This document shows positions 44,901-54,868 of a DNA stretch of 64,000 nucleotides, in pieces. Numbering within the stretch: position 1 is the first letter of the stretch; each line of letters begins with the position of its first letter. The stretch comes from Siphonodentalium dalli (Eukaryota; Mollusca; Scaphopoda; Gadilida; Siphonodentaliidae). The position numbers and the translations under genes were made by a program. Under the pieces are notes generated by a model. That model worked only from the letters and a program-made list of their open reading frames with translations, was not told where the DNA came from and searched no databases. The DNA lies in assembly GCA_032622095.1 (NCBI GenBank), contig CP136061.1:217586373-217650372 (forward strand). Reading direction: 5' to 3'.

Positions 44901-47900
44901 CTAGCTGGGGTACCTGGCATTGCTCGAGTAAAGAAGATTGGAAACAACTTGAACTTCTTGTAGTGTTTTGACATGCATTTACTCAATTTCAAAAAACTTC
45001 TTTGTGCACCACATTGGTGGTCTTCCCTTCTGCTGCATGATGAATAAGTTATGCGATGATCCAACCCTCGAGCACCCAACTTAGAAGTGGCAATGGGAGT
45101 AATGGCAAGCCAAACCGCTATTTAATATTAATTTTACTTAAATAAAATAAAATGACACTTTATTTTACTTAAGTAAAATAAAGTGTGATTTTATTTTACT
45201 TAAGTGAAATAAAGCACCATCTACATGGTTTTATTTTACTTAAGTAAAATAAAATCACACTTTATTTTACTTACCGGGTATTAAGTAAAATAAAATGACA
45301 TTTTATTTTACTTAAGTAAAATTAATATTAAATAGCGGTTTGGCTTGCCATATGGGAGTCATGATATGGTATGGATAAAGAGCTTATGCTATTCAAGTCG
45401 ATGTTTGACATTGAATGCAGTCTCTGTTTATTAACAATAAAGAGCAATTTCACTGTTGATCTATACCTGATATGGTATAAAGAGCGTTCTGCTTGCTTAT
45501 GTACAGCAACTCTGAGCAGAGTCTCAGCTGATCTTTTAAGACATCTTATGTCAATGGGACCTATCTAATAAGATTCTCCATGGTATATTACCTTATATAC
45601 AAATAATCAGCTCCGAGGGTCCAACCATTTTATGGTCACCTATAGCCGGACAAACAAATGAAAAACAGAATTGAGTTTTATTAGTAGATTATCAGAATGG
45701 TTTCCAAGAGATAATTCATGTTGTTCGAGAACTTGAACATAAGAAATCAGTTGTAAATAGCTATTTAAACTTTATAGAATACCGCTGCTGTGCTCATGCG
45801 ATTCACCCAAATTGCTTGTGTCACACTCTATCTAGAAATATGCTAATATACAGTTATGCCCGAAGTATGGATTATGGGAAATTTTTCAGGATTTAGTCGG
45901 AAATATGGCTTGTTGCCATTCATCGGAAAGCTCTCAGTGAGAGAAAATTTCCCACAGTTCTACTGTGGTTAAGGATCATATACTTCAGGCATCACTGAGA
46001 GCTTCCAAAGAATGGCAGCAAGCCATATTTCCGACTAAATCCTGAAAAATTTCCCATAATTCTGCTGTGGTTTAGGGGTCGATTATTTAGGACATTACTG
46101 GATGTGAGTTTGACTGATATCACAGTAGATTTTATAATTCATGACTTTGGAGTAGACTAGCTACCAGTAATTTTAAATGTGAAAATTGAGATTCATGGCA
46201 TCTTATCCACAGATAAGAACCCCCAACTTGCGAGACCCGTTATTGTCGCAACAACGTGCACGTTGCAGTGAGGACCGGACAGTCATGAGGTGCTCCACGG
46301 GTTCAGTCTACACTGACAGAGATATCCAGAATATTAAGTTACCTCCCTTGCCATTAGTCCCTCTGGGACGGCATGGCACTGACAGTATTAAATGGTTAGA
46401 AATGCCACTTAACAACATTGACAGCACGCCACGAAAATGTAGCATGTAAGTCACTAACTGTTCACAGTCGTTATTATTTATAATATCTAATATATGTTGT
46501 TGGTGTTTTGTATGGTGCTGGTCAGTTCTTTCTCAACCAGGAGAGTTATTAACATCATCATAATTTACTGGAAAGTATCTCTTTTCCCTTATAGCCAGAT
46601 ATAACACTGTTTTAGTAGTGAATAAATCAAGTTTACCAACTCGTGTTCAAATATAATTTTTAAAATTATCTTGCTACCAATGAAATGAGACACAGCATTT
46701 TAGATTCCAAAATTTTCTTCCTGTTTTATCCTTAACTGTTTTATATTCACAATTTGACTTGATCTCTGTGATTGGATTAAAATGATGTACAATTACAAGT
46801 ACTCAATCCAATTAAATTTTATCAAATTAGTTATTTTTACTTGTAGTTGGTATGAGCATCAATAATTCAGATGACAATTTATAAAATAAATACGTCCTCC
46901 TTTAACTGTTTTTCTTGGAATGCGATGTGTGAATTATGATGGCGATTGTTTGTTATACTTGGCATCTGTTATGTTTATGGTTATTTTTGTTATAAGGCTT
47001 TAACTTCTGATTGAGATAACTCATCATAATCTTGCTTATTGCTATGCTTTTTCTTATCCTTATTAATCTCCAAATATTACAACTCTTTGTAATTTGAATA
47101 CTAATAGTATTCTTATTCTGAATTACCATTAAATTCACAAATGGAGCCAGTCTGATAAATATCCAGACTCCTTGTTATTTCACTGTTGATTGAAATGAAA
47201 TTTTGGTCTAGTTTCGTCAAGACTGAAATGGAGCATCAGAAATTAATTGAAAAATAATGTAATTTCAATACATAAGACCTATAGTAAGTGTATAATCCTA
47301 AATTTGCATTAATTTATAAATGAAGGTTAAGATATTTTCACATTTAAATGTGGAACAGCTTTTAAAAGACAAATTCTTATTTAAAACAAAAAATAATATT
47401 TTGGTCACTTTTGGGTATTACCGAACCCATCAGAATTCCAATATTATCGAATCATGATTAGATGGAACAAAAATTGATTAGCTATTGCTTCGATATAGGT
47501 CAGTATATATGTTACAATATATGTTTTTCATTCAGCTCAGATGGATGGTTTCATATAAGCGAGATCACTGAGTCAAATCATGAATATTCAAAAGTTCCCT
47601 ATATGGAATACACCTCCAGAACTATGACCCGTAGCACTTAAACCGCAGAATGGGGGTGGCATGGTTGAATCCAATATGGCCGCGACTCAGTGATCTTGCT
47701 TATTCTTATGTCTTTAATATGCATGTAATTTTAATATTATAATTTTGTTTCTTCTACGTCAATTGCTAAGCTTTTCGGATAATGTATTTTTAATTTTTTC
47801 TACTTAGTACTTATGTTCAAAGTGTATGTTATTATTAGTACAGATAGGAACATTTGTATTCAAAATTTGAGGTTAACACATGACAGATGTTTGATAATTG

Positions 47901-50900
47901 GTTTGTTACCCAACAATTGGAAGTGACATTATCGGTTACAATAACAGTCTTATATAACCTGATATACCCATATAGCTAATCTGGGTTCTTCATAAAACAT
48001 ATATCCTAATCATCATGTAATCTGCAATTGTTTCATAATTTGATTGTAAGAATTTCAGTATATGATCTGGAACACTGACCATATCTAGATACATATTCAT
48101 ATTGTGAACCATGTATCGAGATATATATTGCATGGCACAAACCATATCTCCCATCCCTGGCTACTAATGTGAGTCTGGCTGAATAAATGCTCAATCGTGT
48201 ATGCAACAAGATGTAATTCACCAAATGTCAAAGTATAAAGTATAGCGATGTCATTCTAGTGAGTGTGTTGATCGTTAACTTTTCACGTTTTATTTATGAA
48301 ATATGAAACGTGTGTTTTTGTTCTAGATAGTATGATATACTAAGTATAGTCAGTAGTAGATGATACTTCACTTTCAATATTATAGAATGTTTTATGGCTA
48401 TTTCTTATGTCCTTTTAAAATAGTGTTAGAATAATAACAAACCATTTATAGATTGGACTTAAATAATATTTAGAATGTAATATGAGTGTTAATTCAGACT
48501 CTCATATCCAACTGTTCTATATACTATTATCTATAGTTTAATGTCTGTTGTCTGTCTTTGTGCTGCTTCTCTAACCTATCTTCTATGTTGATTAACATTT
48601 CAGGGCAAGAATGCTAGGAAATTGTACCCAAACTTACATAGATTTCCCATCTTGGTCCCAATTGCGACATGACCCAGCTATTGTAGAAGAAGAAATGCAA
48701 ATCCCGAAGAAGAGAGTTAACACTGATGACAGTCTAACACCAGCCATGTATATATCCCCACTAACAACACTAGCCTCTCAAGCACTCCATGGCATGAGTC
48801 ACATTGTAACACTTGTAACTCAAAGGGGATACGTTTTATTGAAGATAGTGTCAGGGATCATTCAATTATTTAAAATATATTCTATAAGAATAGGTCAGAA
48901 ATCACATGCTGTACATAGAGTCCACCTAAAAGTGATTGTTTCTTCAGCATGAAGCCAATAACAGTAGTAACTTAGGTTAAAGTTCAATGTAAATGAAAAA
49001 CTTTTATAATTGAGATCAGAATCATGTATGTCCATTCTAACATTTTGCATTATGTCTGTGGTATTAGTTTTCCAATCAGGATCTCTTTTGGCAATGCATA
49101 GATATACATGTAGCTTGGTGAAATTATTTCCATGTGCTGTTCAAATACATGCTTTGGTTGCCTTGAAATATGCCCATTGCAATCATCTTAAAGGTCAGGG
49201 GAATTGGCACTTGATTGATAATTATAGCAATTAATATTTTTTTTGGACAATAGTGCTTGGCTTAGATTGATTATTCTAATACATGACAATAATGCCCAAA
49301 GTATATTTAATTTAAAATAATAGGAGCTTGGACAACATCTTTTATAAATATATTCTGAGATGAGAATTTTGAGCACTTCCATCTCCATTTTGTGAACCCT
49401 TTCATTGCTGGAGCTGCGCTGGTGCAGTATTAAAGACCCTGTACCAGTGCATTCTCTTGTATATGCAAGTTTCCCATAGGTTGCCTTGCATATATAAGAG
49501 AATTCACTGGCTTACAAGGTCAAGGTAAATATTGTTAGGCCAATGCATTCTCTTATATATGCAAGGCTCCCTATGGGAGACTCGCTTATATAAGAGAATG
49601 CATTGGCAAAGGGTTTTCTCAAAATTCAGGAAGCTCCAGTCATGAAAGGGTCAAATTGTCATTGTTAAACTACAGTATAAAGTAATAGCATAAATGGTTT
49701 TGTGAGAGTTACTTTTCAAAGATACAATCATATCAATGCCATGGAGTACGAATCACTGAAATAGATATTTACCTGCAGTATCATTTCCTCTCAAATTTCT
49801 CATTTCTTCTCTTGTCCCTTTATATTAAATGATTATAATTTGCTTTAAATTCAGTCAGAAAAGATTTTTAATTTTAGACTTGTGATGTTATTGACTGGTA
49901 TCAATATATTTGAAGTCATGTTCTGTTGCTAAAATCGCAGCATTTATTTCAGTTATCTGTTTTTGTTGTTGATATTAAGAGGAAGGTTATCAATCTTTGT
50001 TATACAACACAAACTGCAAATTGTGGTGCTTATCTGGAATATATTAGATCAGTACATGTAGTACCAGCCAGTCAACCGGATTGAAAGAATATTTATCAGA
50101 TCTCTCATTTTTTTGTTTGTGAATTATTTTTCCAATTAGGTTAATATCCTTGTGCGTTGCACCAAGGAATTCACCATAACTTAGAAACACAAGAACACAA
50201 ATTTGTATCCCTTACCACTTAGAAGTGTGTTATGCACTAGTGAAACATTAATGGAAGATACCGTGCATGACATTGTGTGTTATCTGAATACCAACAAATA
50301 ATAATGAACAAGCATGGGAAATTTGCATTTATCATGAACAATATACACTGCACAAATGAAATTATTTTCATAATTCTCATGACTACTGATGTAATGTGCA
50401 TGAGTATTCATTTTAAAATATGCCTCAACCTGGAAGTGACTCGTAATGTTTATATCATCTCAGACCATCTGGTCCCTTTTATTTTCCAGAAATTACCAAT
50501 GATAGATTTAGAAGGAAGCAGAAAGGATAACTGAATTATTTGGCAACATAACTTGTTTTTTCAGTTATGAGTTGTATTGACTAAGATGTCAGTTACTTGT
50601 CCATTACCAAACAAACTAAAATTGTTATTCCTTCAGTTAAAATATTTTCAAGCTAAAAATAAGACAGTTATTCCTTCCAAACATAACTATATATATTGTG
50701 TCATCACAAAGATCACGAATAGAGCTCTGTAATACATGTTCTTATGACTTTAACCCTTTACCCAACAAACCGGCCAAAACCGGCCAAAAAAAGCTTCAAC
50801 AGCCTAAAATATCTTCGGTCTGTCTCAATAGAACCATACAAATATGGATATCATTGGAACCGGCTCCTTGACCACATTGTGATAGTTACAGTTATGCCCT

Positions 50901-52026
50901 GTGCCAATGCATTCTCTTATATATGCGAGTCGACCATAGGTCGCCTCGCATATATAAGAGAATGCATTGGCATAAAAAAAAATCTTACATTCTTTAACAA
51001 TTTTATAATTTTTAATGTGTTAAGCCAATGCATTCTCTTATATATGCGAGGCGACCTATGGTCGACTCGCATATATAAGAGAATGCATTGGCACAGGGCC
51101 CTTCTGTTGGGTAAAGGGTTAAACTCTCCATTGGAGATAGGCGAGTATTCTATTGACATTGTTTTCTTTTTAATAATTTGCTGATGTATACAGTAATGCC
51201 CTAAATAATCGACTCTTTAACCACAGCAGAATTATGGGTAACATTTCAGGATTTAGTCGGAAATATGGCTTGTTGCCATTCATCAGAAAGCTCTCAGTGA
51301 GAGCTTTCTGATGAATGGCAACAAGCCATATTTCCGACTACATCCTGAAAAGTTACCCATAATTCTGCTGTGGTTAAGGAGTCGACTATTTAGGGCATTA
51401 CTGTAATTAATAAAGTAGTTATTCATCCTAGTATCAGACAGTTCAGAATTGATGATTCAATGGAATAACTTTCAGAGTTCTTTATTTTGTTGTAGCATAG
51501 ACTGATTGGACATAAGGAATTGTGTGAATAATGGATGTTATTCATTAAGTACCGTAATTCAAATCTTGAAGAACAATATCTCATTTTATGTTTAGAAAAA
51601 AACAGAATGTAAAGAAAAATCAGAAAAATAAATTAAAATAAAAAGGCAAACAGACAAATGAAACCAAATGAGTCATAAAATATGGTACCTAAAATTTACC
51701 CAAGAATTGTTTTGGATTTTTTGAATTTATCAACATTTAGGACATACTTAATATAATTCCACTTCAGGGCCCGAATGAAGGGGAGATGTACAAACACATC
51801 TATAGATTTTGATTCCTGGGCAAAGCAGAGGTTTGGCCCAAGCCAGGTGGATGAGGAGATGCAGATTCAAAAGAAAAGGATGTATAGTGAAGATGATAAA
51901 CCGCCGTTCATGTACAGACACAAACAACAAAATACAAAACCCATGGAACAACGACCTGCCCCGGTCTTACTACTCGACTCACCGTTTGTTACTAGACATG
52001 CTGCAGACATTGCAGTTGCTGAGTGA
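35886..52026 (+). CDS. FAM228: FAM228-family gene
   Basis: Exons 35886-35990, 37798-37956, 38388-38465, 41867-42064, 42389-42469, 46213-46445 and a terminal exon, 51768-52026 or 48604-48952, join in phase and give about 370 (or 400) residues. Family marks: DVDDYLSNKSVLDQRKKEIL then HKSWTEHVHEPVRQKI (the FAM228 helical block), RRKREMHKQYLEFVNGKGHV, FLDTLDPEEYY, TPNLRDPLLSQQR, and the basic tail. The order matches vertebrate FAM228A/B, proteins of unknown function enriched in testis and ciliated tissue; no enzyme or membrane motif is visible. ATG 35886 is the first in frame after a TGA at 35856. The polar first exons are variable. Known neighbours in vertebrates include PFN4, which is also the neighbour here. 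Confidence 0.87.
36154..36276. mobile_element. 123-bp MITE with 6-bp target duplication
   Basis: Ends CAGCCCTCATAATT and AATTATGAGGGCTG; CAATAA flanks both sides (36148-36153, 36277-36282). The interior is itself repetitive (TTGCCGAAGC occurs several times on both strands). In FAM228 intron 1. Confidence 0.75.
36304..36990. repeat. Family J repeat
   Basis: Outer parts AACAGGTCAGGCACAG..GTGCCAAATGAGCTA and TTTTAATGTGATTTAAGTCC, GTTCAACACATGCATC, GAATTATCGCAATGCGAATT match 63772-63925, where they are adjacent; here about 520 bp separates them. Non-coding. Confidence 0.6.
37798..37956 (+). CDS. FAM228: FAM228 exon 2
   Basis: Acceptor CACTTGCAG, donor CTTCAG|GTATTG; 53 codons, phase 0. Encodes a Ser/Arg/His-rich linker (TRPSTIGSTSMHRPRHSSRH) ending MQDWLSERTVKTLQ, which resembles the N-terminal WL.. 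segment of FAM228B. Confidence 0.8.
38073..38188 (+). CDS. FAM228: Optional 116-nt exon of FAM228
   Basis: Open in the frame continuing from exon 2 (IGSEIDNIILDLLFNNFSHG and onwards), with acceptor TTTATAG and strong donor CT|GTAAGA. Its length is not a multiple of three: inclusion would shift the next exon so that a TGA is met at its last codons, while skipping keeps the frame. Either a cassette or poison exon, or a chance open stretch. Confidence 0.35.
38388..38465 (+). CDS. FAM228: FAM228 exon 3
   Basis: Acceptor TTTTCCAG, donor GTGAAG|GTGCGT; 26 codons (EKADAESQSARELYSPLLET EETFVK when joined), phase 0 both ends. Precedes the conserved core. Confidence 0.85.
39355..39483. mobile_element. 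Family C MITE fragment
   Basis: One palindrome (39364-39455) on AATGAGGTTCCCAGAGGGTG and the right end CACACTATTTCAAGGCTTG. The left half is missing. Confidence 0.75.
39537..39850. mobile_element. Family E fragment
   Basis: Begins AGTGTATCTCTTCGTAATAA and TAGTTTCTGGGGTATAAAAT and continues through TATGTACCTTTAGGTACAGC to GCTCTCCATCAAGGCC. It is the inverse of the 18218-18440 copy. The other arm is not found. Confidence 0.6.
40200..40447. mobile_element. Family C MITE right part
   Basis: Family spacer in inverted order (AAGATAAAATGCATAATAGA, TGGATGAACATCACCAAC), one palindrome (40331-40416) and the end AACTATTTCAAGGCTTG. Confidence 0.7.
40939..40978. repeat. 13-bp tandem repeat
   Basis: Unit CTTGGTAGTATCT in about three copies. 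FAM228 intron. Confidence 0.8.
41867..42064 (+). CDS. FAM228: FAM228 exon 4, conserved core
   Basis: Acceptor TTGTTTCCAG, donor GGAAAG|GTATAC; 66 codons. DVDDYLSNKSVLDQRKKEIL, HKSWTEHVHEPVRQKIIHAM, then LERRKREMHKQYLEFVNGK: the charged helical signature that identifies FAM228. Confidence 0.9.
42389..42469 (+). CDS. FAM228: FAM228 exon 5
   Basis: Acceptor TATTTCAG, donor ATAGCA|GTAAGT; 27 codons starting GHVFLDTLDPEEYYAQALNG. The KGxxFLDxxDPxEY motif spans the junction with exon 4. Confidence 0.9.
42545..45090. other. FAM228 intron, mostly featureless
   Basis: AT-rich intronic sequence up to the palindrome at 45102. Small ORFs at 44430-44704 and on the minus strand at 44666-45079 have no recognised motif. 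Confidence 0.45.
45102..45351. mobile_element. Palindromic MITE with 8-9 bp target duplication
   Basis: Ends ATGGCAAGCCAAACCGC and GCGGTTTGGCTTGCCAT. ATGGGAGT is repeated at 45093-45100 and 45352-45359. The interior is built from TTTTATTTTACTTAAGTAAA palindromes repeated five or six times. The 8-9 bp duplication fits hAT or Mutator-like elements. Confidence 0.8.
45851..46100. mobile_element. Family A MITE copy 5, rearranged
   Basis: Starts TA|CAGTTATGCCCGA and ends GACATTACTG. The centre holds an extra inverted piece of the arm (TTCTACTGTGGTTAAGGATC), giving a hairpin within a hairpin. The right TA is lost. Confidence 0.75.
46213..46445 (+). CDS. FAM228: FAM228 exon 6
   Basis: Acceptor TTATCCACAG, donor AGCAT|GTAAGT; 233 nt, phase 0 in, phase 2 out. 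IRTPNLRDPLLSQQRARCSE, DRTVMRCSTGSVYTDRDI, then SIKWLEMPLNNIDS. Aligns with the PPxxDPL..E.RT.LxCxTG..Y and WLxLP segment of vertebrate FAM228. Confidence 0.9.
47555..47710. mobile_element. Family F palindromic element
   Basis: ATAAGCGAGATCACTGAGTC at the left and GCGACTCAGTGATCTTGCTT at the right are inverted. Inner segments CCTATATGGAATACACCTCC match family F copies. FAM228 intron. Confidence 0.7.
48604..48952 (+). CDS. FAM228: FAM228 alternative terminal exon, proximal
   Basis: Acceptor ATTTCAG with phase 2: completes ATG, then ARMLGNCTQTYIDFPSWSQL and VEEEMQIPKKRVNTDD. About 27 of the first 49 residues equal those of exon 51768-52026, so the two are a tandem exon duplication. After TPAMY the sequence diverges into an unrelated tail (partly hydrophobic) that ends at TGA 48950-48952. 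Use as an alternative last exon is inferred; no compatible internal phase-2 donor was found. Confidence 0.65.
49397..49650. mobile_element. Family B double-hairpin MITE
   Basis: CCCTTTCATTGCTGGAGCTG to CTCCAGTCATGAAAGGG, with flanks TGAA and TCAA (mutated TTAA). Hairpin 1 (about 49447-49512) uses CAGTGC/TTCACTG arms; hairpin 2 (about 49541-49607) uses CAATGC/GCATTG arms with CTCCC-TAT-GGGAG tip. Confidence 0.8.
50754..51118. mobile_element. TTAA MITE with CCCTTTACCCAACA ends and hairpin module
   Basis: TTAA at 50750-50753 and 51119-51122. Inverted ends CCCTTTACCCAACA and TGTTGGGTAAAGGG. Two near-perfect hairpins (50902-50971 and 51026-51096) with tips CGACC-ATA-GGTCG and its reverse. PiggyBac-type by ends and target. 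FAM228 intron. Confidence 0.88.
51191..51403. mobile_element. Family A MITE copy 6, best preserved
   Basis: Almost perfect 213-bp palindrome from CAGTAATGCCC to GGGCATTACTG with TA on both sides (51189-51190, 51404-51405). Confidence 0.9.
51768..52026 (+). CDS. FAM228: FAM228 terminal exon, distal
   Basis: Acceptor TTCCACTTCAG, phase 2: completes ATG, then ARMKGRCTNTSIDFDSWAKQ, RFGPSQVDEEMQIQKKRMYS and a tail ending HAADIAVAE before TGA at 52024-52026. Every residue up to the end looks coding, so I take it as the main last exon. Confidence 0.85.
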
Positions 52027-52097
52027 TCTCTTGTTTTCATCATTTAATAGAGTAAGGTGTTTTACTGTTGAAAAATTAATGTTAGGAAATTTTGTTC

Positions 52098-52494
52098 CAA
52101 GTCTGCAAATAGTGTGTGTCATTTGCAGGATGAGGTTCCCAGAGGGTGAATTTAGTGATGCTATCCCAACGGTGCTAGTATTACCAAATTCACCCTCTGG
52201 GGACCTCATTCTGCTTGTGCCTCAATTGCTATGCGAGACAGGATCAGATTGACCGTTCCCCAGTTGAAGATGATGTTCACCCATTAGTTACCTTGATTAT
52301 CCATTTTATATTCTGCAAATTAGGGAATGTAGAAACTGAATGTTAATTTGAGACTATAGATACTTCCCAGAAGATGAGGCCTAAGCATACTGCAGTCCCA
52401 GCGGGTGAATTTGGTGACGCTAATTTTAGCATCTCTAAATTCGCCCTCTGGGGACCTCATTCTGCAAATGACAGACACACCATTTGCAGGTTTG
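52098..52494. mobile_element. Family C hAT-type MITE with perfect 8-bp duplication
   Basis: TTTTGTTC at 52090-52097 and 52495-52502. Ends CAAGTCTGCAAATAG and CATTTGCAGGTTTG. Two palindromes (52129-52212, 52393-52471) with the family spacer between. Lies directly in the FAM228 3' UTR or just downstream. Confidence 0.9.
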
Positions 52495-52502
52495 TTTTGT
52501 TC

Positions 52503-54190
52503 CAAGCTATTTGTTATTGTTATAAGCTTTCTTGTTGAAGGATCATGGTATTTCATTTCACAACAAATTTGATAGATGTGTGTACTTTTGTTTTAAAATG
52601 ATTGGTCTGACAAAAATTAACAGCTATTCTGAGCTATTGTGATGTTTTAAGAATATAACAGATCTGAGACAGCAGCAATTTATTATTTAATTTTTTAATT
52701 ACGTCAAGTGCTATTCTGAGTATAGGTCTGAGAAGATATCCTCTGTGATCAGGTCAGGCACACCCTGAATTCAACTATTGTAGTTATATTTAAACATTAT
52801 AGCTGAATTTGACAGTGCAAAATACACTATTTCCCTATTTTTGTGGATCGATCGCTCTTTCCAGTGCACTGCTGAGCCAAATTGTCGTAAAACATACATT
52901 AATCTGTATGTACATTATTGTGTTCATACATTGTTACATGCAGAATGTCATATGAAATGGATTTGTAATCTGATCACCATGTTAAACTTAACAAACTTCT
53001 TCAAATGACACTTAGATGACAGCTACGGTACATAGCATTTTTCTGGTAATTCTGCTTTGATAGAGTCCAAACTTGTCACACTGAATTGGACTCATGCACA
53101 TCTATAGATGACAGCTAAGTACACTTTTTTTTTCACACTAAGAACACCGCTTGCCTATTGCAATCATGTTATATTTTGAACTTCTAGCATTGTTGTGACC
53201 AGTTATTTTTTATGTATTAAATTTGAAAAAAATTCTGACTTCAAATTAGTAATGACAAATCATGGATTTAAAATGTTATTTTATGATACAATACATTTGC
53301 ATAAACACCAATAATGGCAGTATGCTAACAATACAATCCATAATAAAACAATAATTAATAAATATTTACACGTGAACATGGCATTTTTATTATTCTTATG
53401 TACGAAAACAAATTTGATGTGTTATTCTTAAGAGTACATCTGTATCATATACTGTACATCGATGAATAGGACCAGCCAAAACTTTTTTGGGGGCAGTATA
53501 CTTTACCATATCAGCATTCAACTATGAAATCTAAGTAATACATGCAATAGCATGTTTATTTTACAAGTGATTGTTCCAAGGTGTCATGAATTATGTCTGA
53601 ATAATATAAAGATAGCCCGTATTATTTTGGTAGGTAGCAAGAGATGTCAGTTATAATATTTATCAGTATTAAATTTTTTTTCTTAAAACTGAAGATTATG
53701 AGGATTACTCTGTTGTTTTAAGATATCCATGTTATATGTCATACTTTCCATTTGATACCTCACATCATGTCACGTCGGGTTATGGAATAAGATTATTATC
53801 TAACCATCGTATAAGTAATTATCTCACCAGTTTTAGCGGATGTTATAATCGTTATGTTTAAGAAGCAGCACTGTTTTGCATCACATAAATGTATGTTAAA
53901 AGTAATAGTTCCCTTGATGTTTATGAAATCATTGGAGACTTTATGACATTATTATCTGTAAAATTTCATCATTGTCAAAGCGCATATGTATGCTATTTTC
54001 ATTGTTAAACAATTGTCCATGATGCTGTGATAGAAAAGTTATCTATATTTTTGTTACAATTCTCATTTCTGACATTTATTTATGCAAACTTATGCATTTC
54101 AAAGTGTGTGAATGAATAAAAACTAATATCTACACAATTTTATTTGTTCTTAGCCAAATGTAGTGTAATTAAAGACACCTCCCTACACAG
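52503..54190. other. Downstream of FAM228, no gene seen
   Basis: AT-rich. AATAAA at 54115-54120 is one of several candidate poly(A) signals. No repeats of note were found. Confidence 0.45.
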
Positions 54191-54198
54191 CTCTGGCC

Positions 54199-54255
54199 AC
54201 CCCCCCCCCCCCCCTCCCCACACACACACACACACATGCAACACACACATGCAAC
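54199..54255. repeat. Poly-C plus (CA)n microsatellite
   Basis: About 16 C, then CTCCCC and ACACACACACACACAC with two CATGCAAC interruptions. Confidence 0.9.
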
Positions 54256-54541
54256 CTCATAAAAAAATTATATAATAGCATGATATTAAAGGCTAAATCC
54301 GACAAATTTATAGATCCAACTTGAAAATCACTATGTAGGGGTCTTCGACCCACACTAGACTGTCCCCATATTTGGCCCAACTCTTAACTAATTGATTTAT
54401 GAATTGAGATCTACAATATTTTCTCTGAAGTTATCTCTCGTCTTTCACCTTAAATAAGTAAAACTTGTTGTGGCCTTGCTCTTTGGAGTTTTAAATATTA
54501 CGGTATGAAGAATTTGTTGCTTACAATTATAGCCATAGATG

Positions 54542-54868
54542 ATCTGGTGCAGCATTAAAGATACTGTGCCAGTGCATTCTCTTATATATGTGAGTCTCCC
54601 ATTGGGAGCCTCATATTTATAAGAGAATGCACTGGCTTACAATTAGGTCAAGGTAAATATTGTTAGGCCAATGGATTCTTTAAAATATGCAAGGGTCTGT
54701 ATGGGCCTTGAGACTCGGATATATAAGAGAATCCATTGGCACAGGGTTTTCGCAAAATTTCAGAAAGCTCCAGTCATGGAAGGGTGCCCCTGAGACTCGC
54801 ATATATAAGAGAACCCATTGGCACAGGGTTTTCGCAAAATTTCAGAAAGCTCCAGTCATTGAAGGGTG
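54542..54868. mobile_element. Family B MITE with duplicated right end
   Basis: GGTGCAGCATTAAAGATACT, hairpin 1 (54570-54636, CAGTGC/GCACTG), spacer, hairpin 2 with arms CCAATGGATTCT and AGAATCCATTGG (54666-54740), TTTTCGCAAAATTTCAGAAA, then a second copy of the right part (54788-54865) with AGAACCCATTGG. Confidence 0.75.

Noticed and set aside
44666-45079. 137-codon minus ORF in the FAM228 intron
   Set aside because: No family signature, AT-rich composition and no supported exon boundaries.
50744-51184. ORFs of 80-147 codons across 50.7-51.2 kb and similar ones at 54.7 kb
   Set aside because: They are translations of the hairpin MITEs; the peptide repeats (YICESTIGRLAYIRECIG, YKRMHWHR) come from the palindromes.
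9424-52475. Regularly recurring palindromes (AATGAGGTCCCCAGAGGGTG) as a CRISPR-like array
   Set aside because: They are pairs inside dispersed hAT-type MITEs with target duplications, in animal DNA, with no regular spacers.
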